From contig NZ_FOMJ01000003.1 in assembly GCF_900112605.1 (NCBI RefSeq), positions 1 through 64,000 on the forward strand: a stretch of DNA of 64,000 nucleotides. The letters run 5' to 3'. The notes under the pieces are model-generated. The model saw only the letters and a program-made list of their open reading frames with translations. It had not been told where the DNA came from and searched no databases. The DNA is from Thiohalospira halophila DSM 15071. GTDB taxonomy: Bacteria; Pseudomonadota; Gammaproteobacteria; Thiohalospirales; Thiohalospiraceae. This document shows, in pieces, positions 51,906 through 60,436 of this stretch. The position numbers and the translations under genes are program-made. Positions within the stretch are counted from its first letter, which is position 1. Every line of letters begins with the position of its first letter.

Positions 51906-51944
51906 AACCATTGGAACGGGAATCATTCCCGTTTCCATCTGGTT
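51906..51944. promoter_or_regulatory. nested palindrome between iscR and the cytochrome–porin gene
   Basis: Perfect inner palindrome AACGGGAA-TCA-TTCCCGTT (51915–51933) with outer arms AACCA and TGGTT and inner GGA/TCC. ACGGGAA(C/T)CATT also occurs as a direct repeat just before. No T run follows directly, so an operator (iron or zinc regulator type) is as likely as a terminator for iscR. Confidence 0.4.
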
Positions 51945-51964
51945 GTTCCTGCTCGATTTTTCCC

Positions 51965-51993
51965 GTGACCCTGCGGAGCTGACCCGCTATACT
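51965..51993 (+). promoter_or_regulatory. promoter of cytochrome–porin gene
   Basis: GTGACC (51965–51970), 17-bp spacer, TATACT (51988–51993), 29 bases before the ATG at 52023, with GGGAGGAG as ribosome-binding site. Confidence 0.6.
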
Positions 51994-52022
51994 ACCTCCC
52001 TCACCAACCGGGAGGAGTATCG

Positions 52023-53318
52023 ATGTTCCGCCACCTCTTCGTCAGCGCCGCCCTCTTTGCCGTCGTCGCCGGGGTCTGGCCCCAGGTGGGCGAGGCCATG
52101 CCGGCCTTCGCCCGGCAGTACGAGGTGAGCTGCGCCGCTTGCCACAGCGCCTTCCCCAAGCTCAACGGCGGCGGCGAGTCCTTCGCCGGGAACAACATGA
52201 AGCTCCCCGGCTGGGAGGACCAGGCGGCGAGCTTCGGCGACGACCGCCTGGCGCTGCCGAAGATCCCGCCGCTGGCAGTGCGCGCCCAGGGCTTCTTCCA
52301 GGTCCGGGAGGGGCGGGTCGCCAAGTATGACGAGGAGAACCCAACGGACCCTCCAACCCTCTCGGGCGCGGACAACGATCTCCAGTCCCCCTACCTCATC
52401 AAGCTCCTCTCCTCGGCGCCGCTGTCGGAGAACCTGACCTACTACTTCTACGGCATCATGGCCGAGAAGGGGGGTAACGGCTCCTTCCTCATCGAGGATG
52501 CCTGGTTCGGCTACCAGGACGCCTTCGGCACCGGCATCGACGCCACCCTGGGGCAGTTCCAGGTCTCCGACCTCATGTTCGCCCGGGAGACGCGGCTGAC
52601 CTTCCAGGACTACATGGTCTACCGCATGGCCGATATCACCTACGACCGCGGCCTCATCCTCAGCCGCGCCCTGGGGCCGGTGGACCTGGCCGTGGGCGCG
52701 GTGAACGGTAACGGCATCAAGGAGAGTGCCACCCTGAATGCCCCCGGCTATGCCCGGCCCGACCACACCTTCGACGACGACCACGAGAAGTCCGCCTTCA
52801 CCCGGCTGGGCTTCGAGGTGGGCGGCATCGGCGTAGGGATCATGGGGCTCTCCGGCGGCTGGCAGGGCGTAGACACAACCAGTAATGCGGTCTCCGCCGG
52901 CAATGGCCCCGACAGCGACATCCGCATCGGCGGCCTCGACCTCAGCGGCCGGATCAGCCCGACCCTGGACTGGTACGCCCAGTACCTGCAGGTGACCTGG
53001 ACCGACTTCCTGGACGGCGAGGATGTGACCTGGGACGGCGGCTTCGCCGGGGTCGACTGGATCCCCAACGACCGCTGGGCCTTCTCCGCCCTCTACAACC
53101 ACACCGATGCCGGCGACCTGGACGGCAGCGAGACGGTCTACGACGGCATCGACATGCAGACGGTGTCGCTCACCGCCTCCTACTACTTCATGCGCAACGT
53201 GAAGGGGCTGGTGGAGGTCAACGCCGACCTGCTGGATACCGAGGATCCGGACGTCCACCCCTACGGCCACCTCACCGGCGAGGACTACCTGCTCATGGGC
53301 TTCGACGCCGCCTTCTAG
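52023..53318 (+). CDS. monoheme cytochrome c–porin fusion (Cyc2/PioB-like)
   Basis: 431 aa. Signal peptide, then a single c-type heme site CAACH (Cys37, Cys40, His41) in FARQYEVSCAACHSAFPKLN, followed by about 380 residues of alternating beta strands (YYFYGIMAEKGGNGSFLIED, LTASYYFMRNVKGLVEVNAD) ending GFDAAF with a terminal Phe, as an outer-membrane barrel. The plan, one heme plugged into a porin, is that of Cyc2 iron oxidases and related proteins that move electrons across the outer membrane. Smaller and less similar to true Cyc2, so substrate is open. Downstream of iscR. Confidence 0.8.
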   Translation: MFRHLFVSAALFAVVAGVWPQVGEAMPAFARQYEVSCAACHSAFPKLNGGGESFAGNNMKLPGWEDQAASFGDDRLALPKIPPLAVRAQGFFQVREGRVAKYDEENPTDPPTLSGADNDLQSPYLIKLLSSAPLSENLTYYFYGIMAEKGGNGSFLIEDAWFGYQDAFGTGIDATLGQFQVSDLMFARETRLTFQDYMVYRMADITYDRGLILSRALGPVDLAVGAVNGNGIKESATLNAPGYARPDHTFDDDHEKSAFTRLGFEVGGIGVGIMGLSGGWQGVDTTSNAVSAGNGPDSDIRIGGLDLSGRISPTLDWYAQYLQVTWTDFLDGEDVTWDGGFAGVDWIPNDRWAFSALYNHTDAGDLDGSETVYDGIDMQTVSLTASYYFMRNVKGLVEVNADLLDTEDPDVHPYGHLTGEDYLLMGFDAAF

Positions 53319-53319
53319 C

Positions 53320-53946
53320 TCAATCGGCCGGATTGGGGCAGTGCAGCACCTTCCAGTAGCCGCCGAGGTTCACGGAACGGACCTCGGCGGCCTCCAGGCC
53401 GGTCTCGGTGAGGAAGTGGTCCATGCGGAAGTCGGGGTGGAAGCCGACGAACTTGGCGATGGGCGCCAGGGCACCCTCGATGCCGCCGATCACCGGGTTC
53501 TCCGACTGGAAGTGGTTGACGATGTAGAGGTCGCCCCCCGGCTTGCAGACCCGGCGCATCTCCCGCACCAGACGGTGGTAGTCGGGGACGGTGGAGACCA
53601 CGTACATGGCCACCACCCGGTCGAAGGCATCATCGGGGAAGTCCATGGCCTCGGCATCCATCTCGCGGATCGCCTCCACGTCCTCGCCGATGCCGTCGCG
53701 CTCCACCCGCCGCTCGGCGACGTCGAGCATCTCCCGGGAGATGTCGATCCCGGTGAGCTTCACCCCGCGGGGATACAGCGGCAGGGAGAGGCCGGTGCCC
53801 ACCCCCACTTCCAGGACCCGTTCCCCCGGCTGCGCCCCCAGGGCCTCCACCACGTGGCGGCGGCCGGGATGGAAGATGGGGCCGAAGACGACGTCATAGA
53901 TCCGGGCCCAGCGGCGGTAGGCGGCCTTCACCGACTCGATGTTCAT
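53320..53946 (-). CDS. class I SAM methyltransferase, PmtA-like
   Basis: 208 aa. SAM motif VLEVGVGTGLSLPLYP (about residues 44–59), DISREMLDVAERR and a C-terminal CKPGGDLYIVNHF, the pattern of phosphatidylethanolamine N-methyltransferases of the Rhodobacter PmtA type. It would make phosphatidylcholine or methylated intermediates; UbiE-like quinone methylation is the alternative. GGAGAAGG ribosome-binding site. Converges on the cytochrome–porin gene. Confidence 0.85.
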   Translation of the reverse strand: MNIESVKAAYRRWARIYDVVFGPIFHPGRRHVVEALGAQPGERVLEVGVGTGLSLPLYPRGVKLTGIDISREMLDVAERRVERDGIGEDVEAIREMDAEAMDFPDDAFDRVVAMYVVSTVPDYHRLVREMRRVCKPGGDLYIVNHFQSENPVIGGIEGALAPIAKFVGFHPDFRMDHFLTETGLEAAEVRSVNLGGYWKVLHCPNPAD

Positions 53947-54013
53947 GCCTTCTCCTGGCAGGTCGCGAAAAGTTTTACTCTAGCACCACCCGCGGGACCC
54001 GCGCATGGGGCCT

Positions 54014-54268
54014 TCAGTCCTCGCCGCCGAAGACATTGCCGAACTGGCGCTCCACCTTCCAGTCATGGGGGCTGTAGGCGGCCTCCATGTTGGACAGGTA
54101 GGCGTTGATCTGGCCCTCCTGATACTCCCGGGGGACCTCGACCAGCCGCACCGGGCGGCCGGTCGCCGTCTCTCCCACGCCCTCCCGGAGGGTCCTGGTC
54201 CGCTCACCGTCCAGAACGGGCTGGGCGGTGGTATAGATCCGGGCGGTTTCACCACTGAGGTCGGCCAT
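54014..54268 (-). CDS. hypothetical 84-aa protein
   Basis: 84 aa, soluble, beginning MADLSGETARIYTTAQPVLD, no recognised domain. GAGGAGAG precedes the ATG at a proper distance. The frame is open much further upstream, but only this part has a start with a ribosome-binding site and balanced composition. Conserved-looking VRLVEVPREYQEGQINAYLS could be a small beta–alpha fold. Function unknown. Confidence 0.6.
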   Translation of the reverse strand: MADLSGETARIYTTAQPVLDGERTRTLREGVGETATGRPVRLVEVPREYQEGQINAYLSNMEAAYSPHDWKVERQFGNVFGGED

Positions 54269-54671
54269 GATGCTCTCCTCACTGTCGTTATTGATCTTTT
54301 TCCCCCGGCGACCCCGGGCCACTCGGGGCAGGTCTGCCTGCCTGGTGATTAATTGTACGCCTCCGGGACCGCCATGGCCTCCGCGGCTACTCCCTATGGG
54401 GCGGCGGTATGGCCGGGAGCCGACTCTCGGCCGGTCCAGGCCGGCCGAGCCGGGGCCTGACGCTGCACGCAGGGGCCTGATTCCATCGCAGCGAGAACCG
54501 CACGACCCCTCACAACGAAACAGCCACCAGCGCCGTCGCCCATTTGCGACAGCCGGGGAGCACCGCATATCGGGGCCGCTCCCAAAATGCACCCACCCCC
54601 CTGTCGCCAGGCAGCGACACTCACTGCCCCGGAGATCGAACAAGTTGCTGATTTATTTGATCCCCCATTCC
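54269..54671. other. intergenic region without recognised gene
   Basis: About 400 bases between the 84-aa gene and the sigma-54 promoter. The open frames here (for example 54267–54713) lack a ribosome-binding site and family motifs. An AT-rich patch (54345–54356, TGATTAATTGTA) could be the 84-aa gene's promoter, and another (54648–54662, TTGCTGATTTATTTG) could be an enhancer or IHF site for the sigma-54 promoter. Nothing firmer is visible. Confidence 0.4.
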
Positions 54672-54687
54672 TGGCACACCTCCTGCA
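54672..54687 (+). promoter_or_regulatory. sigma-54 promoter of the 114-aa gene
   Basis: TGGCACACCTCCTGCA has the invariant GG (54673–54674) and GC (54685–54686) exactly 10 bases apart and matches TGGCAC at the -24 element. It lies 40 bases before the ATG at 54727. Confidence 0.75.
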
Positions 54688-54726
54688 AAAGGGAGAGCGA
54701 ACTCATCCTTTGAACGGAGGAAACCG

Positions 54727-55071
54727 ATGAATACGGAACGCGAATTCGGCAAGCTGCTCAAGGCCCTGCCCCAGGGTGTCCTCGGCGAACTACTCCTCCA
54801 CGGCGACGACGCCGTCTGGGCCGCCATCGCTGCCCACGCCTCGACCCTCCCCGAAGACGTGGTCGAGACCCTGGCCACGAGCCACAACGAGTCCGTCCAG
54901 CAGAACCTGGCCCGCCAGGCGGCGGACCTGCCGGAAGGCGCCCTCTACATGCTCCTGGCGACCACCAGCACCGAGGAGATCCGCGGCCTCGTCTTCCAGG
55001 CCCGCCACCAGCTGCGCACCGACATCCGCCACTTCCTGGAAGAGACCGAGAACCTCCCGGCCAGCGCCTGA
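54727..55071 (+). CDS. hypothetical 114-aa protein, sigma-54 driven
   Basis: 114 aa, entirely helical and acidic, no signal or membrane segment. It begins MNTEREFGKLLKALPQGVLG, with repeating SLPED/DLPEGALYMLL-like helices (about residues 38–80) resembling short HEAT-like repeats. Unrecognised. It is a monocistronic unit: its own sigma-54 promoter, GGAGGAAA ribosome-binding site and a strong terminator. That packaging suggests a specific stress or nutrient-induced role. Confidence 0.75.
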   Translation: MNTEREFGKLLKALPQGVLGELLLHGDDAVWAAIAAHASTLPEDVVETLATSHNESVQQNLARQAADLPEGALYMLLATTSTEEIRGLVFQARHQLRTDIRHFLEETENLPASA

Positions 55072-55103
55072 CAACACCCGGGCAAACCGGGCAGAAAGCT
55101 AGC

Positions 55104-55137
55104 GAGCCGCGCCAGGGGACTGGGCGCGGCTCTTTTT
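55104..55137 (+). terminator. Rho-independent terminator of the 114-aa gene
   Basis: GAGCCGCGCC and GGCGCGGCTC pair over 10 bp around AGGGGACTG and are followed by TTTTT. Confidence 0.9.
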
Positions 55138-55266
55138 ATGTTCGGCCATCTGGCCCCGAAAAGGCGGCCACGCCCCTCATGGCCCGAGGGTGATCTCTGA
55201 CGTATCATCGAACGCGGCGTCAGGCACATCCCGAACCCCACTCGGGCGTAACGGACAAGGAGGCCC

Positions 55267-58200
55267 ATGGCCGAGCACGCCCATTCGGCGGCTACCCCGC
55301 TCCCCCGGCTGGTCCGCGGCGGCGAATCCGATCCCCTTCTCCCTCAACTCCTGGCCTCGATCCGGCGAGCGGAGGAGATCGAGCTGGCCGTCGCCTTCAT
55401 CAAGACCACCGGCCTGGAGCTCATCTTCGACGCCCTCAGCGAGCGTTGCCAGGGGGAGCGACCCGCCCGTATCCGGATCATCATCAGCGACTACCTCGGC
55501 ATTACCGATCCCCAGGCCCTGCGCTGGCTCATGCTCCTGGCCGAGCGCGGGGCCGAGGTCCGCATCTTCGAGACGGACCGGCACAGCTTCCACCTCAAGG
55601 CCTACATCTTCACCCGGGAGCACGGCCATCGCGGCGAGGCCTTCATCGGCTCCAGCAATATCAGCAAGGAGGCGCTGACCGCGGGGCTGGAATGGAATTA
55701 CCGCATTGAGGAGCCGGACCCGCCGGGCGAGGCGCGCCTGGCCGAGATCCGGGAGGGCTTCGAGGGTATCTTCCGGGACGACCAGGCCCACGTCCTCGAC
55801 TATGCGTGGATCGATGCCTACGAACAGCGGCGCCCCGCCGAGCGCCCGCCCATGGGCCCCGGTAGCGACGACCCTGAACGACCGCCGCCCGATCCCACGG
55901 ACACTCAGCGCGAGGCCCTGGCGGCGCTCGCCGAGACCCGGGACTCGGGCCATGGCCGGGGCCTGGTGGTCATGGCCACGGGCCTGGGCAAGACCTTCCT
56001 GGCCGCCTTCGATGCAGCCCAGGCCGGTGCCAGCCGGGTGCTCTTTCTCGCCCACCGGGAAGAGATCCTCCTCCAGGCGGAGACCACCTTCCAGCGCGTC
56101 TTCCCCCAGGCCCACGTCGGCGGCTACCGGGGGACGCAGCGGGAGACCGAGGCGGACATGCTCTTTGCCTCGGTGCAGACCCTCCATCAGGAGAACCACC
56201 TGGACCATTTCGACCCCGAGGCCTTTGAATACATCGTGGTGGACGAATTCCACCACGCGGCGGCCGGGACCTATCGTCGGCTCCTGCAGCACTTCCGGCC
56301 CCGGTTCCTCCTCGGCCTGACCGCCACCCCGGAGCGTGCGGACCAGGCCAATATCCTCTCGCTGTGTGATGACAACCTGGTCTATACCGCCGATCTCTTC
56401 GTCGGGATCCGCGAGGATCTGCTCTGCCCCTTCCACTACTACGGCATCCTCGACGAGGAGGTGGACTACCAGGCCATCCCCTGGCGCGACCGTCGCTTCG
56501 AAGAGACAGCGCTGGAGAACCAGCTCGCCACCCGCGGCCGTGCGCGCCACAACCTCCGGGAGTGGCAGGACAAGGGCGGCGAACGCACCCTGGCCTTCTG
56601 CGCCTCCCGCCGCCATGCCGACTTCATGGCCGAGCAATTCCAGCGAGCAGGGTTCTCGGCCCGCTCCGTCCACGGCGCCTCGGACACCACCCGGGACGAG
56701 GCCATTGAACGCCTCACTCAGGGCACCATCCAGGTCGTCTTCTCCGTGGACCTCTTCAGCGAGGGCGTCGACATCCCGGCCGTCGACACCATCCTCCTGC
56801 TCCGGCCTACCGAGTCGCCCGTTCTGTTCCTCCAGCAGCTCGGTCGCGGTTTGCGCCGGGCCCCCGGCAAGGACCACCTGGTCGTCCTGGACTTCATCGG
56901 CAATCACCGCGCCTTCCTGAACCGGCCCCGGGCGCTCTTCCAGGCCTCCAACACGGGGGCGGGACTGCGGGCGTTCACGGAGGGGGTCCGCTCCGACTCC
57001 CTGGAGCTGCCGCCAGGCTGCTTCGCCAACTACGACCTGCGCTTTATCGAATTCCTCGAGAGCCTGATCCCCGGTAACCCGGGCGAGGAGTACGAGAATC
57101 TCAAGGCGGGCCTGGGCCGGCGCCCGACAGCGGCCGAGGCCTACCGGGCCGGGTTGAGCATGACCAAACTGCGCAAGGAAGGGGGTCACTGGTGGGCCTT
57201 CCTGGAGGGGCGCGGAGAGCTGGTCGAGGCCGAGGCCCGCTGCGTCACCGCCCACGGCGATTTCCTTAAGGAAGTCGAGACCACGGCGATGACCAAGTCC
57301 TTCAAGATGGTCCTGCTGGAGGCCCTGCTGGAACTCGACGGGTTCCGTCAGCCCCCGACCCTGGAGGCCCTGACGGCGGCCTCGGCGGCGATCTTCGGCC
57401 GGCGGCCCGCCCTGCTGGCCGACCTCCCGCCAGAGCTCCAGGACGCCCAGGCGCTCGATGGCCAGGGCCTTGCCGCCTACTGGCGGAAGAACCCCATCCA
57501 CTTCTGGACCAAGGGCGACAAGGGGCCGGAGGCGCAGCGCTGGTTCGTGGTCGAGGGGGAGCGATTCCGGCCGACCTTCTCTCTCGATGACACCGTGGAG
57601 GCGGCCACCTTCACGGACATGGTGCAGGAGCTGGTGGACTACCGCCTGGGCCGTTACCAGCCATCCCAGTCGTCCTCCGGGGCGTCCTCCCGGGCCTCCG
57701 CCGCCGAGCGCGGTCAGGTCATCCCCTTCCCGAACCAGGAAGACCGGACCGAGGTCCCCTACTACCCCGATCTGGGGATCGCCTGCGGCCACTTCCGCAA
57801 CAGTCGAGCCGAAGACGAGGAGCGGGTCGCGGTGCCACCCGGCCAGGGGCGGCTGGACCCGGAGCGACACTTCGTCGCCCGTGCCAGCGGCGATTCCATG
57901 AACGGGGGCAAGAACCCCATCCGGGATGGCGACTACCTCCTGCTGGAGTGGGTCACGCAGACCTCCGCCGGCTCCATCACCGGGGATACCATGGCCCTCG
58001 AGCGCCAGGACGAGGCCGGTGACACCCAGTACCTCCTGCGCGGGATCTCCAAGACCGCGGATGGCCGTTACGTCCTGCAGGCCCGGAATCCCGATTACGA
58101 GGATCGGGAGGCCGATGAGTCCATGCGCACCTTCGCGCGGCTCAAGGCGGTCCTGGATCCCCTGGAGCTGGCCAAGGGCGAGAGCTTTCAGCGCGAGGAG

Positions 58201-58575
58201 ATCCCGGCACTATTCGGCGCCACCTTCAACCAGGGCGTGTGGAACAGCGGCCACATCGTCCTCTCCGACCGCACCCACATCCTGCTGGTCACCCTGAACA
58301 AGCAGGGCAAGCAGGATGAGCACCGCTACCTCGATTACTTCATCGACGAGCAGACCTTCCACTGGCAGAGCCAGAACCAGACCACCCCCGAGAGCAAGCG
58401 CGGTCGGGAGATCGTCGAACAGGCCCAGCGCGGGACGAAGATCCACCTCTTCGTCCGCGATCAGAAACTGGGGCCCGATGGTCGTGGAGCCCCGTTCCGC
58501 TATCTCGGAACCGTGGACTACGTCTCCCATGAGGGCTCGGCACCCATGGGAGTCACCTTCCGCCTGAAGGGCTAG
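55267..58575 (+). CDS. PLD–SF2 helicase–S24-like–DUF3427 protein
   Basis: 1102 aa, four regions: a phospholipase D-like nuclease (about residues 20–175; HxK in FHLKAYIF at 109–111 and GSSNISKE), an SF2 helicase (about 210–560; ATGLGKTF, DEFHH, LTATPERAD, QQLGRGLRRAPGK), a helical linker with an S24/LexA-like region (about 835–960; ARASGDSMNGGKNPIRDGDY, NPDYED) and DUF3427 (about 965–1100; FHWQSQNQTTPESKRG, PFRYLGTVDY). The S24 Ser is present, but no Lys is seen where TVKRL occurs. Related helicase–nuclease proteins occur in defence islands. Role is inferred; DNA translocation and cleavage are likely. Confidence 0.85.
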   Translation: MAEHAHSAATPLPRLVRGGESDPLLPQLLASIRRAEEIELAVAFIKTTGLELIFDALSERCQGERPARIRIIISDYLGITDPQALRWLMLLAERGAEVRIFETDRHSFHLKAYIFTREHGHRGEAFIGSSNISKEALTAGLEWNYRIEEPDPPGEARLAEIREGFEGIFRDDQAHVLDYAWIDAYEQRRPAERPPMGPGSDDPERPPPDPTDTQREALAALAETRDSGHGRGLVVMATGLGKTFLAAFDAAQAGASRVLFLAHREEILLQAETTFQRVFPQAHVGGYRGTQRETEADMLFASVQTLHQENHLDHFDPEAFEYIVVDEFHHAAAGTYRRLLQHFRPRFLLGLTATPERADQANILSLCDDNLVYTADLFVGIREDLLCPFHYYGILDEEVDYQAIPWRDRRFEETALENQLATRGRARHNLREWQDKGGERTLAFCASRRHADFMAEQFQRAGFSARSVHGASDTTRDEAIERLTQGTIQVVFSVDLFSEGVDIPAVDTILLLRPTESPVLFLQQLGRGLRRAPGKDHLVVLDFIGNHRAFLNRPRALFQASNTGAGLRAFTEGVRSDSLELPPGCFANYDLRFIEFLESLIPGNPGEEYENLKAGLGRRPTAAEAYRAGLSMTKLRKEGGHWWAFLEGRGELVEAEARCVTAHGDFLKEVETTAMTKSFKMVLLEALLELDGFRQPPTLEALTAASAAIFGRRPALLADLPPELQDAQALDGQGLAAYWRKNPIHFWTKGDKGPEAQRWFVVEGERFRPTFSLDDTVEAATFTDMVQELVDYRLGRYQPSQSSSGASSRASAAERGQVIPFPNQEDRTEVPYYPDLGIACGHFRNSRAEDEERVAVPPGQGRLDPERHFVARASGDSMNGGKNPIRDGDYLLLEWVTQTSAGSITGDTMALERQDEAGDTQYLLRGISKTADGRYVLQARNPDYEDREADESMRTFARLKAVLDPLELAKGESFQREEIPALFGATFNQGVWNSGHIVLSDRTHILLVTLNKQGKQDEHRYLDYFIDEQTFHWQSQNQTTPESKRGREIVEQAQRGTKIHLFVRDQKLGPDGRGAPFRYLGTVDYVSHEGSAPMGVTFRLKG

Positions 58576-59183
58576 GCCGGCTTTCGAAGCGCCACCTCCC
58601 CCCAGGCCACCTCCGGACGGCCCAGGGCATCGGCGCTCACCCCGTTGTGGACCAACTCCAGCCCGTACGCCGCCCCGAGGGCCACCAGCTCTTCGTTGGT
58701 AACTTCCGTCATGCCCCGCTCGGCATCCGGCTCCCCCAGCCGCAGCGTAACCGCCAGCAGCCCACCCGGCCGCAGCAGTGAGACCAGGGTCTCGAAGGCG
58801 CGCTCCCGCTCCACCGGCAAGACATGCATCCAGACGGCCGAGACGAGGATCAGCGAGAAGGTCTGCCCCCTCGCCGTCACGGCCTCCAGCTCGGGGAGGC
58901 GGTCATCCAGCCACGCTATGGATGGCTCGGGATGCCGCGCCCGCGCCTCCGCGCGCAGGTTCGCCGCCGGCTCCACCGCCACTACGAAATACCCGCGCGC
59001 CGCAAACCAGGCCGCATCACGCCCGGAGCCGGCCCCGATATCCAGGACCGGCCCGTCCGTCGAGCCATCGAGAAGGGGAAGCAGCCATCCGTGGACCGTC
59101 TCGAAATCGGCCCCCTCGTACTGGTCCGCCAGCCCCGGGGCATTGCGGTCGTACCAGGCGACACCAGCACCGGAGGACGTCAT
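58572..59183 (-). CDS. class I SAM-dependent methyltransferase
   Basis: 203 aa with SAM motif VLDIGAGSGRDAAWFAARGY (about residues 46–65), VAVEPAANLRAEAR and LLRPGGLLAVTLRLGEPD. Small-molecule or protein target unknown. Tail-to-tail with the helicase gene, overlapping by four bases, and overlapping the small membrane protein gene upstream by four bases, so it is the last gene of the nfeD–qmcA operon. Confidence 0.85.
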   Translation of the reverse strand: MTSSGAGVAWYDRNAPGLADQYEGADFETVHGWLLPLLDGSTDGPVLDIGAGSGRDAAWFAARGYFVVAVEPAANLRAEARARHPEPSIAWLDDRLPELEAVTARGQTFSLILVSAVWMHVLPVERERAFETLVSLLRPGGLLAVTLRLGEPDAERGMTEVTNEELVALGAAYGLELVHNGVSADALGRPEVAWGEVALRKPA

Positions 59184-59404
59184 TGCGGGGGCGTTTTGGG
59201 GGCCCAGTCGTTATGCCGGATCACGGCGATGGGCGCGATGATGATGGAGAGGATCCAGGCGCCAATCGGCGCGACGAGCGTTGGCCAGCCGAAGATGGTG
59301 ACCAGCAGGAGGATGACCCCACCCACCGGGGTCGCGTAGATTAGCCCTATCGGGCCGAGGAGGACGGCCAGCAACAGCGCCAGGATCATGGATTTAGGGC
59401 GCAT
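59180..59404 (-). CDS. small two-helix membrane protein
   Basis: 74 aa, two membrane helices (ILALLLAVLLGPIGLIYATP and GVILLLVTIFGWPTLVAPIG) separated by a tight turn, with a third weaker stretch (WILSIIIAPIAVI). No named family recognised; Pmp3/YqaE-like by size only. Translationally coupled to the methyltransferase downstream and 30 bases after qmcA. Confidence 0.75.
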   Translation of the reverse strand: MRPKSMILALLLAVLLGPIGLIYATPVGGVILLLVTIFGWPTLVAPIGAWILSIIIAPIAVIRHNDWAPKTPPQ

Positions 59405-59434
59405 GGTCAGCCTGCGTGAGTGTGGGCCAGACCA

Positions 59435-60403
59435 TCACCGAACCACGCCCGGGGCGCCGGCCTTCTCCCCCAGACCTGTGAACAAACCCTGGATGGACTC
59501 GATGCTGCCCATGAGGCCGGTCGCCTCGTAGGGCACCAGCACTCGTTCCCCGTCCTTGGCGATCTCGGGCAGCTTCTTGATGTATTCCTGTGCGATGAGG
59601 TAGCTGATCAGGGACTGCGGCTGGAGCTCGGTGCCGGTTTCCTGGCCCGCGGCGAGCAGTTGCTCGATGGCCTTGCGCTCCCCCTCCGCCCGGGCGATAG
59701 CAGCGTCACGATCGCCTTCGGCCTCGCGCACCTGCGCCTCCTTGTAGCCGTTGGCCTCGGTTACCGTGGCCCGGCGCTTGCGCTCGGCGGTCATCACCTG
59801 GCGCATGGCATCCTCCACCTCTTCGGGGAGAACGATATCCTGGATCTCCACCCGGTTGACCTTCACGCCCCACTTGTTGCCGGCGTCGTCCATCACCGTC
59901 TGGAGCTTGTTGTTGATCTCGTCCCGCGACGAGAACAGGGTGTCCAGCTCGCGCTCACCCACCACCGCACGGAGGGTGGTCTTGGCCAGCACTTCCACTG
60001 CCTGGATCAGGTTCTCCACCTCGTAGACGGCATCCCGAGGCGACTGGATCTGGAAATAGAGCGCACCGTCAATCCGGATGGAGACGTTATCGTTGGTAAC
60101 CACCGGCTGCGAGGGGAAGTTGAGCACCGTCTCGCGGGTATCGATCTTGGTCTCCTCCACCACCCGCTCCTGCAGCTCCTTGGAGCCAATCCCGGCGCTC
60201 TCGTAGCGGCGGATCTTGATGGGCCGTGCGCGCTCGAGGACGGGGATGAGGAAGTTGATGCCGGGACCGAGGGTCCGGTTGTAGCTGCCCAGCCGCTCGA
60301 CGACCACCGATTCGCTCTGCTGGACGATGAACAGGCCCTTCGCGATGAAGGCGATGAGGCCGAGGCCGATGACTGCGGCGGCGATGAGACCGATATCGAG
60401 CAT
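59435..60403 (-). CDS. qmcA: SPFH/band 7 protein QmcA
   Basis: 322 aa. N-terminal membrane helix (LIAAAVIGLGLIAFIAKGLF), SPFH domain (about residues 25–200; VQQSESVVVERLGSYNRTLG, PGINFLIPVLE) and a C-terminal coiled coil rich in Ala/Glu. Forms large membrane scaffolds and affects FtsH-type proteases. It sits directly downstream of an NfeD-like gene, the usual partner that caps the assembly. Confidence 0.92.
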   Translation of the reverse strand: MLDIGLIAAAVIGLGLIAFIAKGLFIVQQSESVVVERLGSYNRTLGPGINFLIPVLERARPIKIRRYESAGIGSKELQERVVEETKIDTRETVLNFPSQPVVTNDNVSIRIDGALYFQIQSPRDAVYEVENLIQAVEVLAKTTLRAVVGERELDTLFSSRDEINNKLQTVMDDAGNKWGVKVNRVEIQDIVLPEEVEDAMRQVMTAERKRRATVTEANGYKEAQVREAEGDRDAAIARAEGERKAIEQLLAAGQETGTELQPQSLISYLIAQEYIKKLPEIAKDGERVLVPYEATGLMGSIESIQGLFTGLGEKAGAPGVVR

Positions 60404-60436
60404 GGTTCCTTCCTCCTACTGTGAGGCCCGGCAGAC

